From positions 1 through 48,879 of the forward strand of contig NZ_FWER01000042.1 of the NCBI RefSeq assembly GCF_900169785.1: a stretch of DNA of 48,879 bases. Reading direction: 5' to 3'. Positions 31,907 to 40,147 of the stretch are shown in pieces. The first letter of the stretch is position 1, and every line of letters begins with the position of its first letter. The DNA is from Rhizobium sullae. Lineage in GTDB: Bacteria > Pseudomonadota > Alphaproteobacteria > Rhizobiales > Rhizobiaceae. The translations under genes and the position numbers were made by a program. The notes beneath the pieces were generated by a model that was not told the origin of the DNA, ran no database searches, and worked only from the letters and a program-made list of their open reading frames with translations.

Positions 31907-33019
31907 TCACTCGAGCCTTCTGCGAAAGAGCCATGACGCAGCACTTAGGGTTCCGACCGCGATCACGCAGAGTGGCCACGTCTGGTGCCACACCTCCATG
32001 AGAGGAATGTCCTTGAGGAAGATGCCCTTCACGATCACCAGGAAGTAGCGCAGCGGGTTGATCAGCGTGACCGGCTGCAGCCAGTCGGGCATATTCTCGA
32101 TCGGTGTCGCGAAGCCGGAAAGAAGCATGGCCGGCACCATGAACAGGAAGGCGCCGAGGATCGCCTGCTGCTGCGTCATCGACAAGGCGGAGATGAAGAG
32201 CCCCAGACCGGCAACGGAGGCGAGATAGAAGAGCGAGCTGCCGTAAAGAAGCAGCAGCGAGCCGCGCAGCGGCACGCCGAAGATGAAGATCGCTGCCAGG
32301 ATATAGACCGTCATGTGAAAAAGCCCGATCATCATCGGCGGGATGAGCTTGCCGATCAGGATCTCATGGGTGCGAAGCGGCGAGACCATCAACTGGTCGA
32401 AGGTTCCAAGCTCGCGTTCGCGGGCGATCGAAAGGGCGGTGACGATGAGCCCAATGAGCAGTGCGATGCTCGCGATCAGGTTCGGCACCATGAACCATTG
32501 GAAGATCAGGTTGGGATTGAACCAGTTGCGCGGCACTGTCGTGACGGAACGGGCACCTCCACGTATGCCTGCTGGGGTCTCGGCGGACAATGCTGCGACG
32601 ATCTGCGTGATGTATCCCGAGACGATCTGCGACGCATTGGAGCGCCGGCCGTCAAGGATGACCTGCAGATCGGCCGGTTCGCCGGCTTCGATCTTGCGCG
32701 AGAAATCAGCGCCGATTTCGATTGCGGCGGTTACCGTCTGGCGATCGATTGCGTCCCGCACGGTGGCTGGCGTGCCGGCGATGATAACCTGGCGGAATGT
32801 CGGCGAGCCGTCGATGCGCTGCACGAGTTCCTGTCCCCAGTAACCGCTGTCGCGGTTGAGCAGCATCACATCGACATTTCGAACCTCGAGCGTGGCCGCA
32901 TAGGAAAAGACCAGCAACTGCACGATCGGTGGGCCGATCAGTATGGTACGGCCCCTCGGATCGCGGAGCACGGCCAGCAATTCCTTGACAATGAGCGCTT
33001 TCAATCGGGTCCACCACAT
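31907..33019 (-). CDS. ABC-2 exporter permease (YbhR-like)
   Basis: A 370-aa ABC-2 type permease: one N-terminal helix (ILIGPPIVQLLVFSYAATL), a periplasmic domain of about 150 residues, then five helices (from LIASIALLIGLIVTALS). The ARERELGTFDQLMVSPLR coupling segment is diagnostic. The start at 33019 (MWWTRLK) is one base after the previous stop, with GAGGA upstream. It is the last gene of the exporter operon and pairs with the permease before it, as YbhR with YbhS in E. coli. Confidence 0.92.
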   Translation of the reverse strand: MWWTRLKALIVKELLAVLRDPRGRTILIGPPIVQLLVFSYAATLEVRNVDVMLLNRDSGYWGQELVQRIDGSPTFRQVIIAGTPATVRDAIDRQTVTAAIEIGADFSRKIEAGEPADLQVILDGRRSNASQIVSGYITQIVAALSAETPAGIRGGARSVTTVPRNWFNPNLIFQWFMVPNLIASIALLIGLIVTALSIARERELGTFDQLMVSPLRTHEILIGKLIPPMMIGLFHMTVYILAAIFIFGVPLRGSLLLLYGSSLFYLASVAGLGLFISALSMTQQQAILGAFLFMVPAMLLSGFATPIENMPDWLQPVTLINPLRYFLVIVKGIFLKDIPLMEVWHQTWPLCVIAVGTLSAASWLFRRRLE

Positions 33020-33020
33020 C

Positions 33021-34175
33021 TTAGGCAATCCTCTTTCTGGTGCTGCGCGCGGCAAGCAGGAAAAGGACGGATCCGATCAGAAACATCACGAGGATCGCAT
33101 GGAGGAACATCGGCCAGATATCGCCGGCCAGGAAAACCGTCTGCAGGCTGGGAATCAGATAGCGCGCCGGCACGATGAAGGTAATCCACTGGATCACCGT
33201 CGGCATCGAATTGATCTCGAAGAGAAAGCCCGACAGCAAGAAGGCGGGAAGGAAGGCCGTAATCAGCGCCAGCTGCGAGGCGAGGAACTGGTTCTTGGTG
33301 ATAGCCGAGATCAGCAGGCCCTGCCCGAGGGCCGGCATGAGGAAAACTGCGGACAGAGCATAGAGCGCGAGGACGGAGCCGCGAAAGGGAACGCCGAACA
33401 GAAAGATGGCGAGCAGCACGCAAAGCGTCATCGATGTGAGGCCGAGCACGAAATAGGGGAGGACTTTACCGGCAAGCAGCTCGGCGGCCGTCACCGGCGT
33501 TGCCATCATAGCTTCCATCGTACCCCGCTCCCACTCGCGGGCAACGACAAGCGACGTCAATAGCGTTCCGACCAATGTCATGACAATTGCGATCGACCCC
33601 GGCACCAGAAACGACCGGCTGGTTAGTTCCGGATTGAACCAGAAGCGCTGCTCCACGGAAATCGGCGGCCCGCCTGCGGCCAGTTCGGACTGCTGCTGCA
33701 GCTGCCAGTTGGCGACGGCGCCCTGGACATAGTTCTGGACGAAATTGGCGGTGTTAGGGTCGGAACCGTCGACGATCACCTGGACCTGCGGCCGGTTGCC
33801 CGCTGCATAGTTCCTCGAGAAATCCGCCGGGATGACGATGATGCCGCGAATGTGGGAAAGCACCAGGTCCTCTTCGAAAAGCCGCCTGTCGCGGCCTGTC
33901 GTCACCGAAAAATAGCGTGATGCCTGGAAGCTTGCGGCCAGATCATTCGTCAGCGGTGTTGTTTCCTCGATCGCCAAGCCGACTCGCGTCCGCGTCGTGT
34001 CCAGCGAGACGCCGTAACCGAAGAGAAAGAGCAGGATGAGCGGCAGCACAAATGCAATCAGAATGCTGCTCGGATCACGGATGACCTGAAAGCTTTCCTT
34101 GCGAACCAAGGCTGCGAAACGGCGGGTTCGGCTGGAGCGGGACAGCGCGCCCGTTGCGGGGAGGGGAGCCGTCAT
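33021..34175 (-). CDS. ABC-2 exporter permease (YbhS-like)
   Basis: A 384-aa ABC-2 permease with the same plan: N-terminal helix ILIAFVLPLILLFLFGYGV, periplasmic domain with FVQNYVQGAVANW, then helices from IAIVMTLVGTLLTSL; the coupling segment is AREWERGTMEAMMATPV. It shares about the same length and layout as its neighbour and probably forms a heterodimer with it. Its start overlaps the ATPase stop by 4 nt. Confidence 0.92.
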   Translation of the reverse strand: MTAPLPATGALSRSSRTRRFAALVRKESFQVIRDPSSILIAFVLPLILLFLFGYGVSLDTTRTRVGLAIEETTPLTNDLAASFQASRYFSVTTGRDRRLFEEDLVLSHIRGIIVIPADFSRNYAAGNRPQVQVIVDGSDPNTANFVQNYVQGAVANWQLQQQSELAAGGPPISVEQRFWFNPELTSRSFLVPGSIAIVMTLVGTLLTSLVVAREWERGTMEAMMATPVTAAELLAGKVLPYFVLGLTSMTLCVLLAIFLFGVPFRGSVLALYALSAVFLMPALGQGLLISAITKNQFLASQLALITAFLPAFLLSGFLFEINSMPTVIQWITFIVPARYLIPSLQTVFLAGDIWPMFLHAILVMFLIGSVLFLLAARSTRKRIA

Positions 34176-35914
34176 GCCGCAATCCTCTCCTGCGAGGCTT
34201 GCACCAGCGCGATAAATGCGTCCTCCATCGTCGGATCGGGATTGTCGGCATTTGCAAAACGCGCCTTCAGCTCATCCGGAGAACCGAGTGCGATCGAACG
34301 GCCGCGATAGATCAGCGAAATACGATCGCAATATTCGGCCTCGTCCATAAAGTGGGTGGTGACGAGGACGGTGACGCCCTTTTCGACGAGCCCGTTGATA
34401 TGTGTCCAGAATTCGCGGCGCGTAATCGGATCGACGCCCGAAGTGGGTTCGTCGAGAAAGAGCGCTTCAGGCTCGTGCATCACGGCGCAGGCAAGCGCCA
34501 GCCGCTGTTTGAGCCCGAGCGGCAGATCCTTTGCGGACATCGCAAGACGCGACCCAAGATCGAAAATCGACGTCATCAACTGCGTCCGCTCGCGCTTGCG
34601 CACGCCTCTCAGGCCATAAACGCCGGCAAAGAAATCGAGATTCTGCGCCACGCTGAGGTCGCCGTAGAGCGAGAACTTCTGCGCCATGTAGCCGAGACGG
34701 TTGCGTGCCTCGGCCGCATCGCGCCGCAGATCGAAGCCGGCCACCCGGCCTTCGCCGCTTGTCGGTTTCAAAAGTCCGCAGAGCATCTTGAATGTCGTTG
34801 ATTTGCCCGCGCCGTTCGGCCCAAGCAGTCCGAATATCTGCCCGCGCGGGATGTCGAAGGTGATGTCGTCGGCCGCCGTGAAGTCGCCGAAGCGCTTGGT
34901 AAGACCCTTCGCCTCGATAACAGGCCTATCGTCATTGCGCGCCAGCGGCTCCTGCGCTTCGGCAAGCCTCGACCGGCCGCCCGGCCCTCCGCCCAGCATG
35001 TCGACGAAAGCGTCTTCGAAACGCGGCTCGGCGGGGGTTATTTTCGCTGTGCCAGCTGCCGTAAAGCGACCGTTGTGGCCTGTTGCGGTAACCAGCCTGA
35101 TTGCCTCACCTTGGATAACACCGTCGACAACGCCGTCTTCGTCTAGGAGCTTTGCAAGCAATTGACGGCGCCGTCCCGAAACACCGGTCAACCGAAAGAC
35201 GCGGTCTTTGACCCGGCCGGTCAGATCCTTCGGTTCGCCGGAAAAAAGCAGCTTGCCCTCATTCATCAGCAAAACGCGGTCGCAGGCCTCCGCCTCGTCG
35301 AGATAGGCCGTCGACCAGACGACGCCGATGCCTTCCGCCGTCAAATTCTCGACCATCTTCCAGAGATCGCGCCGGGAAATCGGATCGACGCCCACCCCGG
35401 GTTCGTCGAGGAGCAGAAGGCGAGGCTTCTTTAAAAGCGCGCAGGCAAGGCCGAGCTTCTGCTTCATGCCACCCGAAAGGTTTCCGGCAAGACGTCCGGT
35501 AAAGCGCTTCAGGTCCGTAAAGGTCAGAAGTTCATCATAGGTCGCCGCCCGTTCACTCTTCGGCAGTCCGCGCAGATCGGCGTAGAGATCGAGGTTTTCC
35601 TGGACCGACAAATCTTCATAAAGCCCGAAGCGCTGGGGCATGTAGCCGATGGCGGCCTGAATGTCGGCTGCTCGATCGCGCGTTTCGAAACCCAGCACCT
35701 CGACAGTGCCGTTTTCCGGAAGCATGAGACCGGTCATCAGGCGGATAAGCGTGGTCTTGCCCGCACCATCGGGCCCGACGAGACCCGTGATCTTGCCGCC
35801 GTCGATCGACGCTGAAATCGCATCGAGTGCCGGTTTCGCCTCGCCGAAACGCTTCGTCACCCCCTTCAGGTGAACGAGCTCGGCGGTATCGCGCGGTTTT
35901 TCCGGAGCACTCAT
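34172..35914 (-). CDS. Double-domain ABC exporter ATPase (YbhF-like)
   Basis: A 580-aa protein with two fused ATP-binding domains. Domain 1 (about 10-240): Walker A GPDGAGKTT, signature LSGGMKQKLG, Walker B LLLDEPGVG. Domain 2 (about 330-560): Walker A GPNGAGKST, Walker B LFLDEPTSGVDP, but its signature reads LPLGLKQRLA and lacks the Ser-Gly-Gly. It energises the two ABC-2 permeases encoded next to it. All joints in this operon are 4-nt overlaps. The likely role is drug or xenobiotic export, as for YbhFSR; the substrate is unknown. Confidence 0.93.
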   Translation of the reverse strand: MSAPEKPRDTAELVHLKGVTKRFGEAKPALDAISASIDGGKITGLVGPDGAGKTTLIRLMTGLMLPENGTVEVLGFETRDRAADIQAAIGYMPQRFGLYEDLSVQENLDLYADLRGLPKSERAATYDELLTFTDLKRFTGRLAGNLSGGMKQKLGLACALLKKPRLLLLDEPGVGVDPISRRDLWKMVENLTAEGIGVVWSTAYLDEAEACDRVLLMNEGKLLFSGEPKDLTGRVKDRVFRLTGVSGRRRQLLAKLLDEDGVVDGVIQGEAIRLVTATGHNGRFTAAGTAKITPAEPRFEDAFVDMLGGGPGGRSRLAEAQEPLARNDDRPVIEAKGLTKRFGDFTAADDITFDIPRGQIFGLLGPNGAGKSTTFKMLCGLLKPTSGEGRVAGFDLRRDAAEARNRLGYMAQKFSLYGDLSVAQNLDFFAGVYGLRGVRKRERTQLMTSIFDLGSRLAMSAKDLPLGLKQRLALACAVMHEPEALFLDEPTSGVDPITRREFWTHINGLVEKGVTVLVTTHFMDEAEYCDRISLIYRGRSIALGSPDELKARFANADNPDPTMEDAFIALVQASQERIAA

Positions 35915-36921
35915 TTTTCCGCTGCCTGCAATGATGGAAAGCGCAGCGTCACCGGCATGCCCTGGCGAAGATCCGGTCCGGGTTTTTCGATGACGACGCG
36001 CAAGCGATAGACGAGGTCGGTGCGAAGTTCCGGCGTTTCGACAGATTTCGGCGTGAATTCCGCAACTGGGGAAATGAAGCCGATGGTGCCGTCATAGGGC
36101 TGATCCGGTTTGGTATCGGACGTGACCTTGACTTTCATGCCTGGATGAATCCGGCCGAGTTCCGTCTCTGCGACATAACTGCGTATCCAGACGGGTTCCG
36201 TCAGCGACAACACATAGACGGCATCGGCGGATGATACGATCGCACCGGGCTCCTTGATCCGTGACAGGATGATCCCGTCGTTCGGGGCGCGAAGCTCCGT
36301 ATCGCGAAGCGAGGTCCGCGCCGTCGAAAGCGTTGCTTCGGCCGCTTTCAACTGGGCCGCCGCCGCAGCGATGTCTTCAGCGCGGCTGCCTTCCTTCAGC
36401 AAAGCGAGCGCCTGATTTGCGGATTCGGCGCGGGCCGCAGCCATTGCTCTTGCAGCCGTCGCCTGATCGAGACCAGCCTGAGAAACCGTACCCTGTGGCC
36501 GCAGCTGCCGGGCACGATCATAAGCAAGGTTGGCATTCTCCAGGTCAGCAAGGCTTTCGTTGTAGGAGGCGCTTGCCTGCGCGATCTCTGCCGGCCGCGG
36601 ACCGGCCTTGAGTTTGTCGAGCGTGGCACGCAGCGCAGCAACATTTGCCTCGGCCGAGCGGACTGCATAGTCGTAAGGCTCGTTATCCAGCCGAGCCAGA
36701 ACAGCGCCGCGCTTTACGGAATCACCTTCGTCGACGTGCGCTTCCTCGATCCGGCCGTTGACCCGAAAAGCAAGCGAAACCTGGCGGATATCGACATTGC
36801 CGTAGAGCGTTAACTGTCTCTCACTTTGCTGCGCCCAGCCGAGCCTGGACGGCATGTCGTACCACCAGCCAGCCGCGGCTGCGCCGGCAAGAAGGATCGT
36901 AACCGGGATGATCTTGTTCAT
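35911..36921 (-). CDS. HlyD-family membrane-fusion protein (YbhG-like)
   Basis: A 336-aa periplasmic adaptor. An N-terminal membrane anchor or signal (IIPVTILLAGAAAAGWWYD) is followed by the lipoyl half-motif (VNGRIEEAHVDEGDSVKRG), a long alpha-helical hairpin rich in Ala (about residues 80-200), then the second half-motif (LRAPNDGIILSRIKEPGAIV) and a beta-barrel domain. It would link the ABC-2 transporter to an outer-membrane channel; none is encoded nearby. It overlaps the TetR gene upstream and the ATPase downstream by 4 nt each. Confidence 0.93.
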   Translation of the reverse strand: MNKIIPVTILLAGAAAAGWWYDMPSRLGWAQQSERQLTLYGNVDIRQVSLAFRVNGRIEEAHVDEGDSVKRGAVLARLDNEPYDYAVRSAEANVAALRATLDKLKAGPRPAEIAQASASYNESLADLENANLAYDRARQLRPQGTVSQAGLDQATAARAMAAARAESANQALALLKEGSRAEDIAAAAAQLKAAEATLSTARTSLRDTELRAPNDGIILSRIKEPGAIVSSADAVYVLSLTEPVWIRSYVAETELGRIHPGMKVKVTSDTKPDQPYDGTIGFISPVAEFTPKSVETPELRTDLVYRLRVVIEKPGPDLRQGMPVTLRFPSLQAAEK

Positions 36922-37616
36922 TCTGGTTCTCCTTTCGCCGGTTCGAGCACGGCGACAAGGTTACGTGCATGGGCCTGCAGCTTTGCGATCTGCTCTTCGC
37001 CGATGTGGTCCCACTCCATCTGCGCCAGCACGGCAGCATTCGCCATCCGGAAAACCAGAAGACTGCCGACGAAGGACAGGCTGCGCAGGCGCACGTTTTC
37101 GGAGGCGGGATCGTCTTTCAGGATAGCTCCGATCAGCCGCCGTCCCATATTGATCATCGGCCCCATGATGCCGGCATAGACCCTTTCGAAAGCCGCCGTC
37201 GGCTCCAGCTGCTCTCGGATGATGAAACGGGCCCAGGCCTCGGATTCTCGGCTGACAAAGAGGACCACCATCGTCTCGACGATCTCTGTCAGAAAGAGGC
37301 GCGCCTGCGAGGCATTAAGGGGCATATTCGCTTCATCGAGTTCCGCAAGATGACGGCCGACGCGGTGCCGTATCTCGGCGACATGTCCCGCGACAACGCC
37401 GGCCAGATATTCGGCGGTCGCGATGTAAAGCCCCTCCTTGCCGCCGAAGTAGTAGGGGATAGCCTGCAGGTTGACGCCTGCCGCATCGGCAAGCTTGCGC
37501 GTGCTGGCGCCATCGAAGCCATATCGGCCAAACACGTCGAGTGCCGCTGCAAGCAGCTTCTCGCGGGTGGCGTCGCTTCGGGGAGTGTCAGTTTTTGCGT
37601 TGCTGATCTCTTTCAT
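36918..37616 (-). CDS. TetR-family regulator, CecR-like
   Basis: A 232-aa TetR regulator. The helix-turn-helix is at about residues 20-55 (AALDVFGRYGFDGASTRKLA, then LQAIPYYFGGKEGLY), and the C-terminal half resembles the DUF1956 domain of E. coli CecR (YbiH), which controls the ybhGFSR exporter. Here too it heads the exporter operon, overlapping the HlyD gene by 4 nt. The ATG at 37616 (MKEISNAK) is chosen because a consensus promoter places the transcript start on it; the ATG at 37631 overlaps the -10 region. Probably an autorepressor released by the exported compound. Confidence 0.9.
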   Translation of the reverse strand: MKEISNAKTDTPRSDATREKLLAAALDVFGRYGFDGASTRKLADAAGVNLQAIPYYFGGKEGLYIATAEYLAGVVAGHVAEIRHRVGRHLAELDEANMPLNASQARLFLTEIVETMVVLFVSRESEAWARFIIREQLEPTAAFERVYAGIMGPMINMGRRLIGAILKDDPASENVRLRSLSFVGSLLVFRMANAAVLAQMEWDHIGEEQIAKLQAHARNLVAVLEPAKGEPE

Positions 37617-37651
37617 AGCGCGATTATACATCGCCTTGAGTTTTCAGTCAA
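37616..37651 (-). promoter_or_regulatory. Consensus promoter giving a leaderless transcript
   Basis: On the minus strand, TTGACT (37646-37651), a 17-bp spacer and TATAAT (37623-37628) form a near-perfect sigma-70 promoter. Only six bases (CGCGCT) separate TATAAT from the ATG at 37616, so transcription should start on or within a base of the start codon, with no room for a Shine-Dalgarno sequence. Confidence 0.7.
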
Positions 37652-37700
37652 TCGAATGAATTATTCTTCTTCGGAAGCCAGTTTGCAAAGGTTGGCGACG

Positions 37701-37928
37701 ATGGCAAAAAAACGAGCGCCGTCTGAAATGGTTGGATCGGTATCGAAGGTTGTGCGCCGAAAGGGTCGAACTTTGGTTCTTATTCACATGCCACGGCGTC
37801 ACAGAATATACGAGCAAATTCAGCCACTTAATGACATTTTGTGCCGGGGCTGCATTCGATGCTTGATCACAATATGCATCAGACCGGATAACCGAACTCT
37901 TCCAGATCCAGGCCGGTTAACGCGATGA
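37701..37928 (+). CDS. Doubtful small basic ORF (75 aa)
   Basis: A 75-aa Lys/Arg-rich reading frame (MAKKRAPSEMVGSVSKVVRR...) with AAAGG about 10 nt before its ATG. It overlaps the 3' end of the sulfotransferase gene on the other strand by 50 nt. No family is recognised and it has four Cys/Ile-rich turns near the end. It is listed only because it is the one readable frame in the 250 bp between the exporter promoter and the glycan cluster. Confidence 0.2.
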   Translation: MAKKRAPSEMVGSVSKVVRRKGRTLVLIHMPRRHRIYEQIQPLNDILCRGCIRCLITICIRPDNRTLPDPGRLTR

Positions 37929-38853
37929 CGCGACGGTTGCTATCCCGATAATGGCCACCAACGAATGCGCGTATCTTTCGGTCGATATTCCTGTAAAGCC
38001 GTTCGTCAAATGATTGCGGAGTTAGGTGTTCGAAGACCGGCTGCAGCAGTCCGAAGCGCCGCGCGAAGCGGGGGATTTGAACGATCCCGCCGCGGCTGAG
38101 TTCGTTGTTGCTCATAAGGCGGTTTGCAAAGCGCTGAATGACTTGCATCGTAACCGGACGCCTGCTGTTGGTGAGGACCTTTGCGATCACGGCGGGAGGC
38201 GGCATCTCCATGAACTGGGTGATTTGCCCCACGAAGCCTTCCAGATCCCGCACCATCATCTCGAAAGGCAGCACCAGGACGCGGCCAAAGAGCTCCTGGT
38301 AGTGCCGGATCAGCCGGTCGAACTCGTAGACCTCGAGACGGAATCCAGGCATGCGTCCTAATTGCGGCTCAGGGGTCTCAAGAAACCGGTCGAGCGAGAG
38401 GTTCCCGCCGTCGGTAATGTACTGGCTATATATCGATCTGATGAGCGATACCTGCTCTCGTACCACGATCAAAATTCGCGCCGAGGGGAACGTGTGCACG
38501 AGCCGATCCGCAATCAGCATGCGATCGTAACCGCCACTCGGCGGATATCCGGAAAGTCGTTCGTGGCTAAGGACGAAGCGCAGACCGTTGACGCGCGCGG
38601 TCTCGATGTAGGGGAGGTAAAGGTTTCGGCACCCAGAGGGGTCGAAGGTGAAATTGTCGGGGAATGCGATATCTTTCACAATGCGCGTTCTCGACCCGCC
38701 GATGTCGCTGGAGTAACCATTGATGGGCTGGAAGCAATGGTCCTGCAGATAGGTCGATCCGGTCTTGTGATAGCCGATATGGATAAGTATGTCGGCGAAA
38801 TCTGCGTCCGCGGGTGCCGTTCCTCCGCTATCAATCACCCGATTGAAGTTCAT
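37879..38853 (-). CDS. Sulfotransferase-domain protein
   Basis: A 324-aa protein of the PAPS-dependent sulfotransferase fold. The 5'-phosphosulfate loop is HIGYHKTGSTYLQ (residues 25-37, K30, T31, S33, T34), and the 3'-phosphate site is ILIVVREQVSLIRSIYSQYI (R132, S140). The ATG at 38853 overlaps the glycosyltransferase stop by 4 nt, with GGGGG upstream. No signal peptide, so it acts in the cytoplasm. In its context it would add sulfate to a glycan or its lipid-linked precursor; it is not NodH by any motif I can see. A distant kinase-like P-loop use is the main alternative. Confidence 0.83.
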   Translation of the reverse strand: MNFNRVIDSGGTAPADADFADILIHIGYHKTGSTYLQDHCFQPINGYSSDIGGSRTRIVKDIAFPDNFTFDPSGCRNLYLPYIETARVNGLRFVLSHERLSGYPPSGGYDRMLIADRLVHTFPSARILIVVREQVSLIRSIYSQYITDGGNLSLDRFLETPEPQLGRMPGFRLEVYEFDRLIRHYQELFGRVLVLPFEMMVRDLEGFVGQITQFMEMPPPAVIAKVLTNSRRPVTMQVIQRFANRLMSNNELSRGGIVQIPRFARRFGLLQPVFEHLTPQSFDERLYRNIDRKIRAFVGGHYRDSNRRVIALTGLDLEEFGYPV

Positions 38854-39974
38854 CGCGCCCCCTTTTTCAGCGAGCGCCCTTGGCTCCACCGGTTGGTTGC
38901 AGTCACCTGCCTGATGCAGGAATCCCATTTTGCCATGACGGTTCCCGTCGCAAAGCGGCGGACGGTTTGATAGCCGGCTTCCGCAAAGCTTCCACGCAGG
39001 CTATCGTCCAGCATCAAGGTCTTCAACGCGGCCGCTAAACGATCGACGTCGTCGACGGGAACGAGAAGGCCTGAGACGCCGTCCTCGATGATCTCCGCCG
39101 GGCCAAAATCGCATCGCGTGGAAATAACCGCCAGTCCCCCCGCCATCGCCTCCATCAAAACGTTGGGAAATCCCTCATAACGCGAACTAAGGACGAACAA
39201 GGCGGCGTCATCAATCCAGGAGCCGGCCTTTGCCGTCACGCCGGGAAGCGAGATTCTGTCCTGCAAATGCCGAGCCCGGATCCTCTGTTGCAATTGGTGC
39301 CGGTCCGGACCTTCGCCATAGATCGTCAGGCACCATTCGGGAACCTCCGCACATACTTTGGCAAATGCTTCAATAAGCGTATCGAAACCCTTCTGATCCA
39401 CCAGCCGCCCAACTGCCACGACACGTAAAGCTCTACGGGCAGGAAGGTCGCGGCTTCGGTCACAAGGATTACTGATGACGACCGCCTTTGCTCTCAACGA
39501 TGTGGGCAGAGTTTTTGAGATGGCCTCTGTTTGCATGATCAAGCGGTGAGCTTGCCGTAGAACCAAGGGCTCGACCATATTCCAGAGGAAATGCCTGGGT
39601 TGAGCATCGGGATTGTTGCGTTCCGACACCACCACTGGAATGCCTAGTCCGCGCGTGGAAAGCAGGGAAACAATGTTGATCTTTGTCAGAAAGGAAAGCA
39701 CGACGTCCGGGCGAAGCTTTCGCAGTTCTGAGCGGAGCCGCAAGATCCGTTTCACGGTTTTGAAAGAGCCCCTGGAAAACGGGCCCACCTGGGCGTCCGG
39801 CAACCGGTGGACAATCACGCCGCTGGGCAAGGAAAAATAACTGTCGTCCTCATCGGAGATGAAGGCGAAGACATGCACTTCGTCGCCGCGCGCGTGGCGG
39901 TCTTTCACGATAAGGCTGACGACCCGTTCAGTCCCTCCGGCGCCGAGGCCTGCTTCAACTAACGCAAGTCGCAT
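38850..39974 (-). CDS. Family 4 glycosyltransferase (GT-B)
   Basis: A 374-aa retaining GT4. The N-terminal donor-acceptor loop is EAGLGAGGTERVV (residues 8-19), the mid-protein VVAVGRLVDQKGFDTLIEAF is diagnostic, and the E-x7-E motif is E267/E275 in SSRYEGFPNVLMEAMAGG. It uses a nucleotide sugar in the cytoplasm. It is coupled to the sulfotransferase by a 4-nt overlap. A 173-bp gap without a gene separates it from the carbamoyltransferase upstream, so it may have its own promoter. The sugar is not known. Confidence 0.93.
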   Translation of the reverse strand: MRLALVEAGLGAGGTERVVSLIVKDRHARGDEVHVFAFISDEDDSYFSLPSGVIVHRLPDAQVGPFSRGSFKTVKRILRLRSELRKLRPDVVLSFLTKINIVSLLSTRGLGIPVVVSERNNPDAQPRHFLWNMVEPLVLRQAHRLIMQTEAISKTLPTSLRAKAVVISNPCDRSRDLPARRALRVVAVGRLVDQKGFDTLIEAFAKVCAEVPEWCLTIYGEGPDRHQLQQRIRARHLQDRISLPGVTAKAGSWIDDAALFVLSSRYEGFPNVLMEAMAGGLAVISTRCDFGPAEIIEDGVSGLLVPVDDVDRLAAALKTLMLDDSLRGSFAEAGYQTVRRFATGTVMAKWDSCIRQVTATNRWSQGRSLKKGAR

Positions 39975-40147
39975 GCTTCCTCACAATCGCAGGTGCTGCT
40001 GCCGGGTTCGCGGCCCGGCGATGATTGAGGTTGTTCCTAACCTTCGCTGTCCCGCTCCGGTCATCTTGAACAAGGTTCTCCCATAAAGCTCCGCTTGGTA
40101 TCCGACGCGCAGCACACCATCTCTCATCCGAGAGGCACAGGAGTTAC

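Noticed and set aside
37879..38853. Possible nodulation sulfotransferase (NodH) beside a NodU-like carbamoyltransferase
   Set aside because: No nodABC, nod-box or other Nod-factor gene is in the window, and the carbamoyltransferase is in an SxtJ/DUF5989 context. A nodulation role is not supported.
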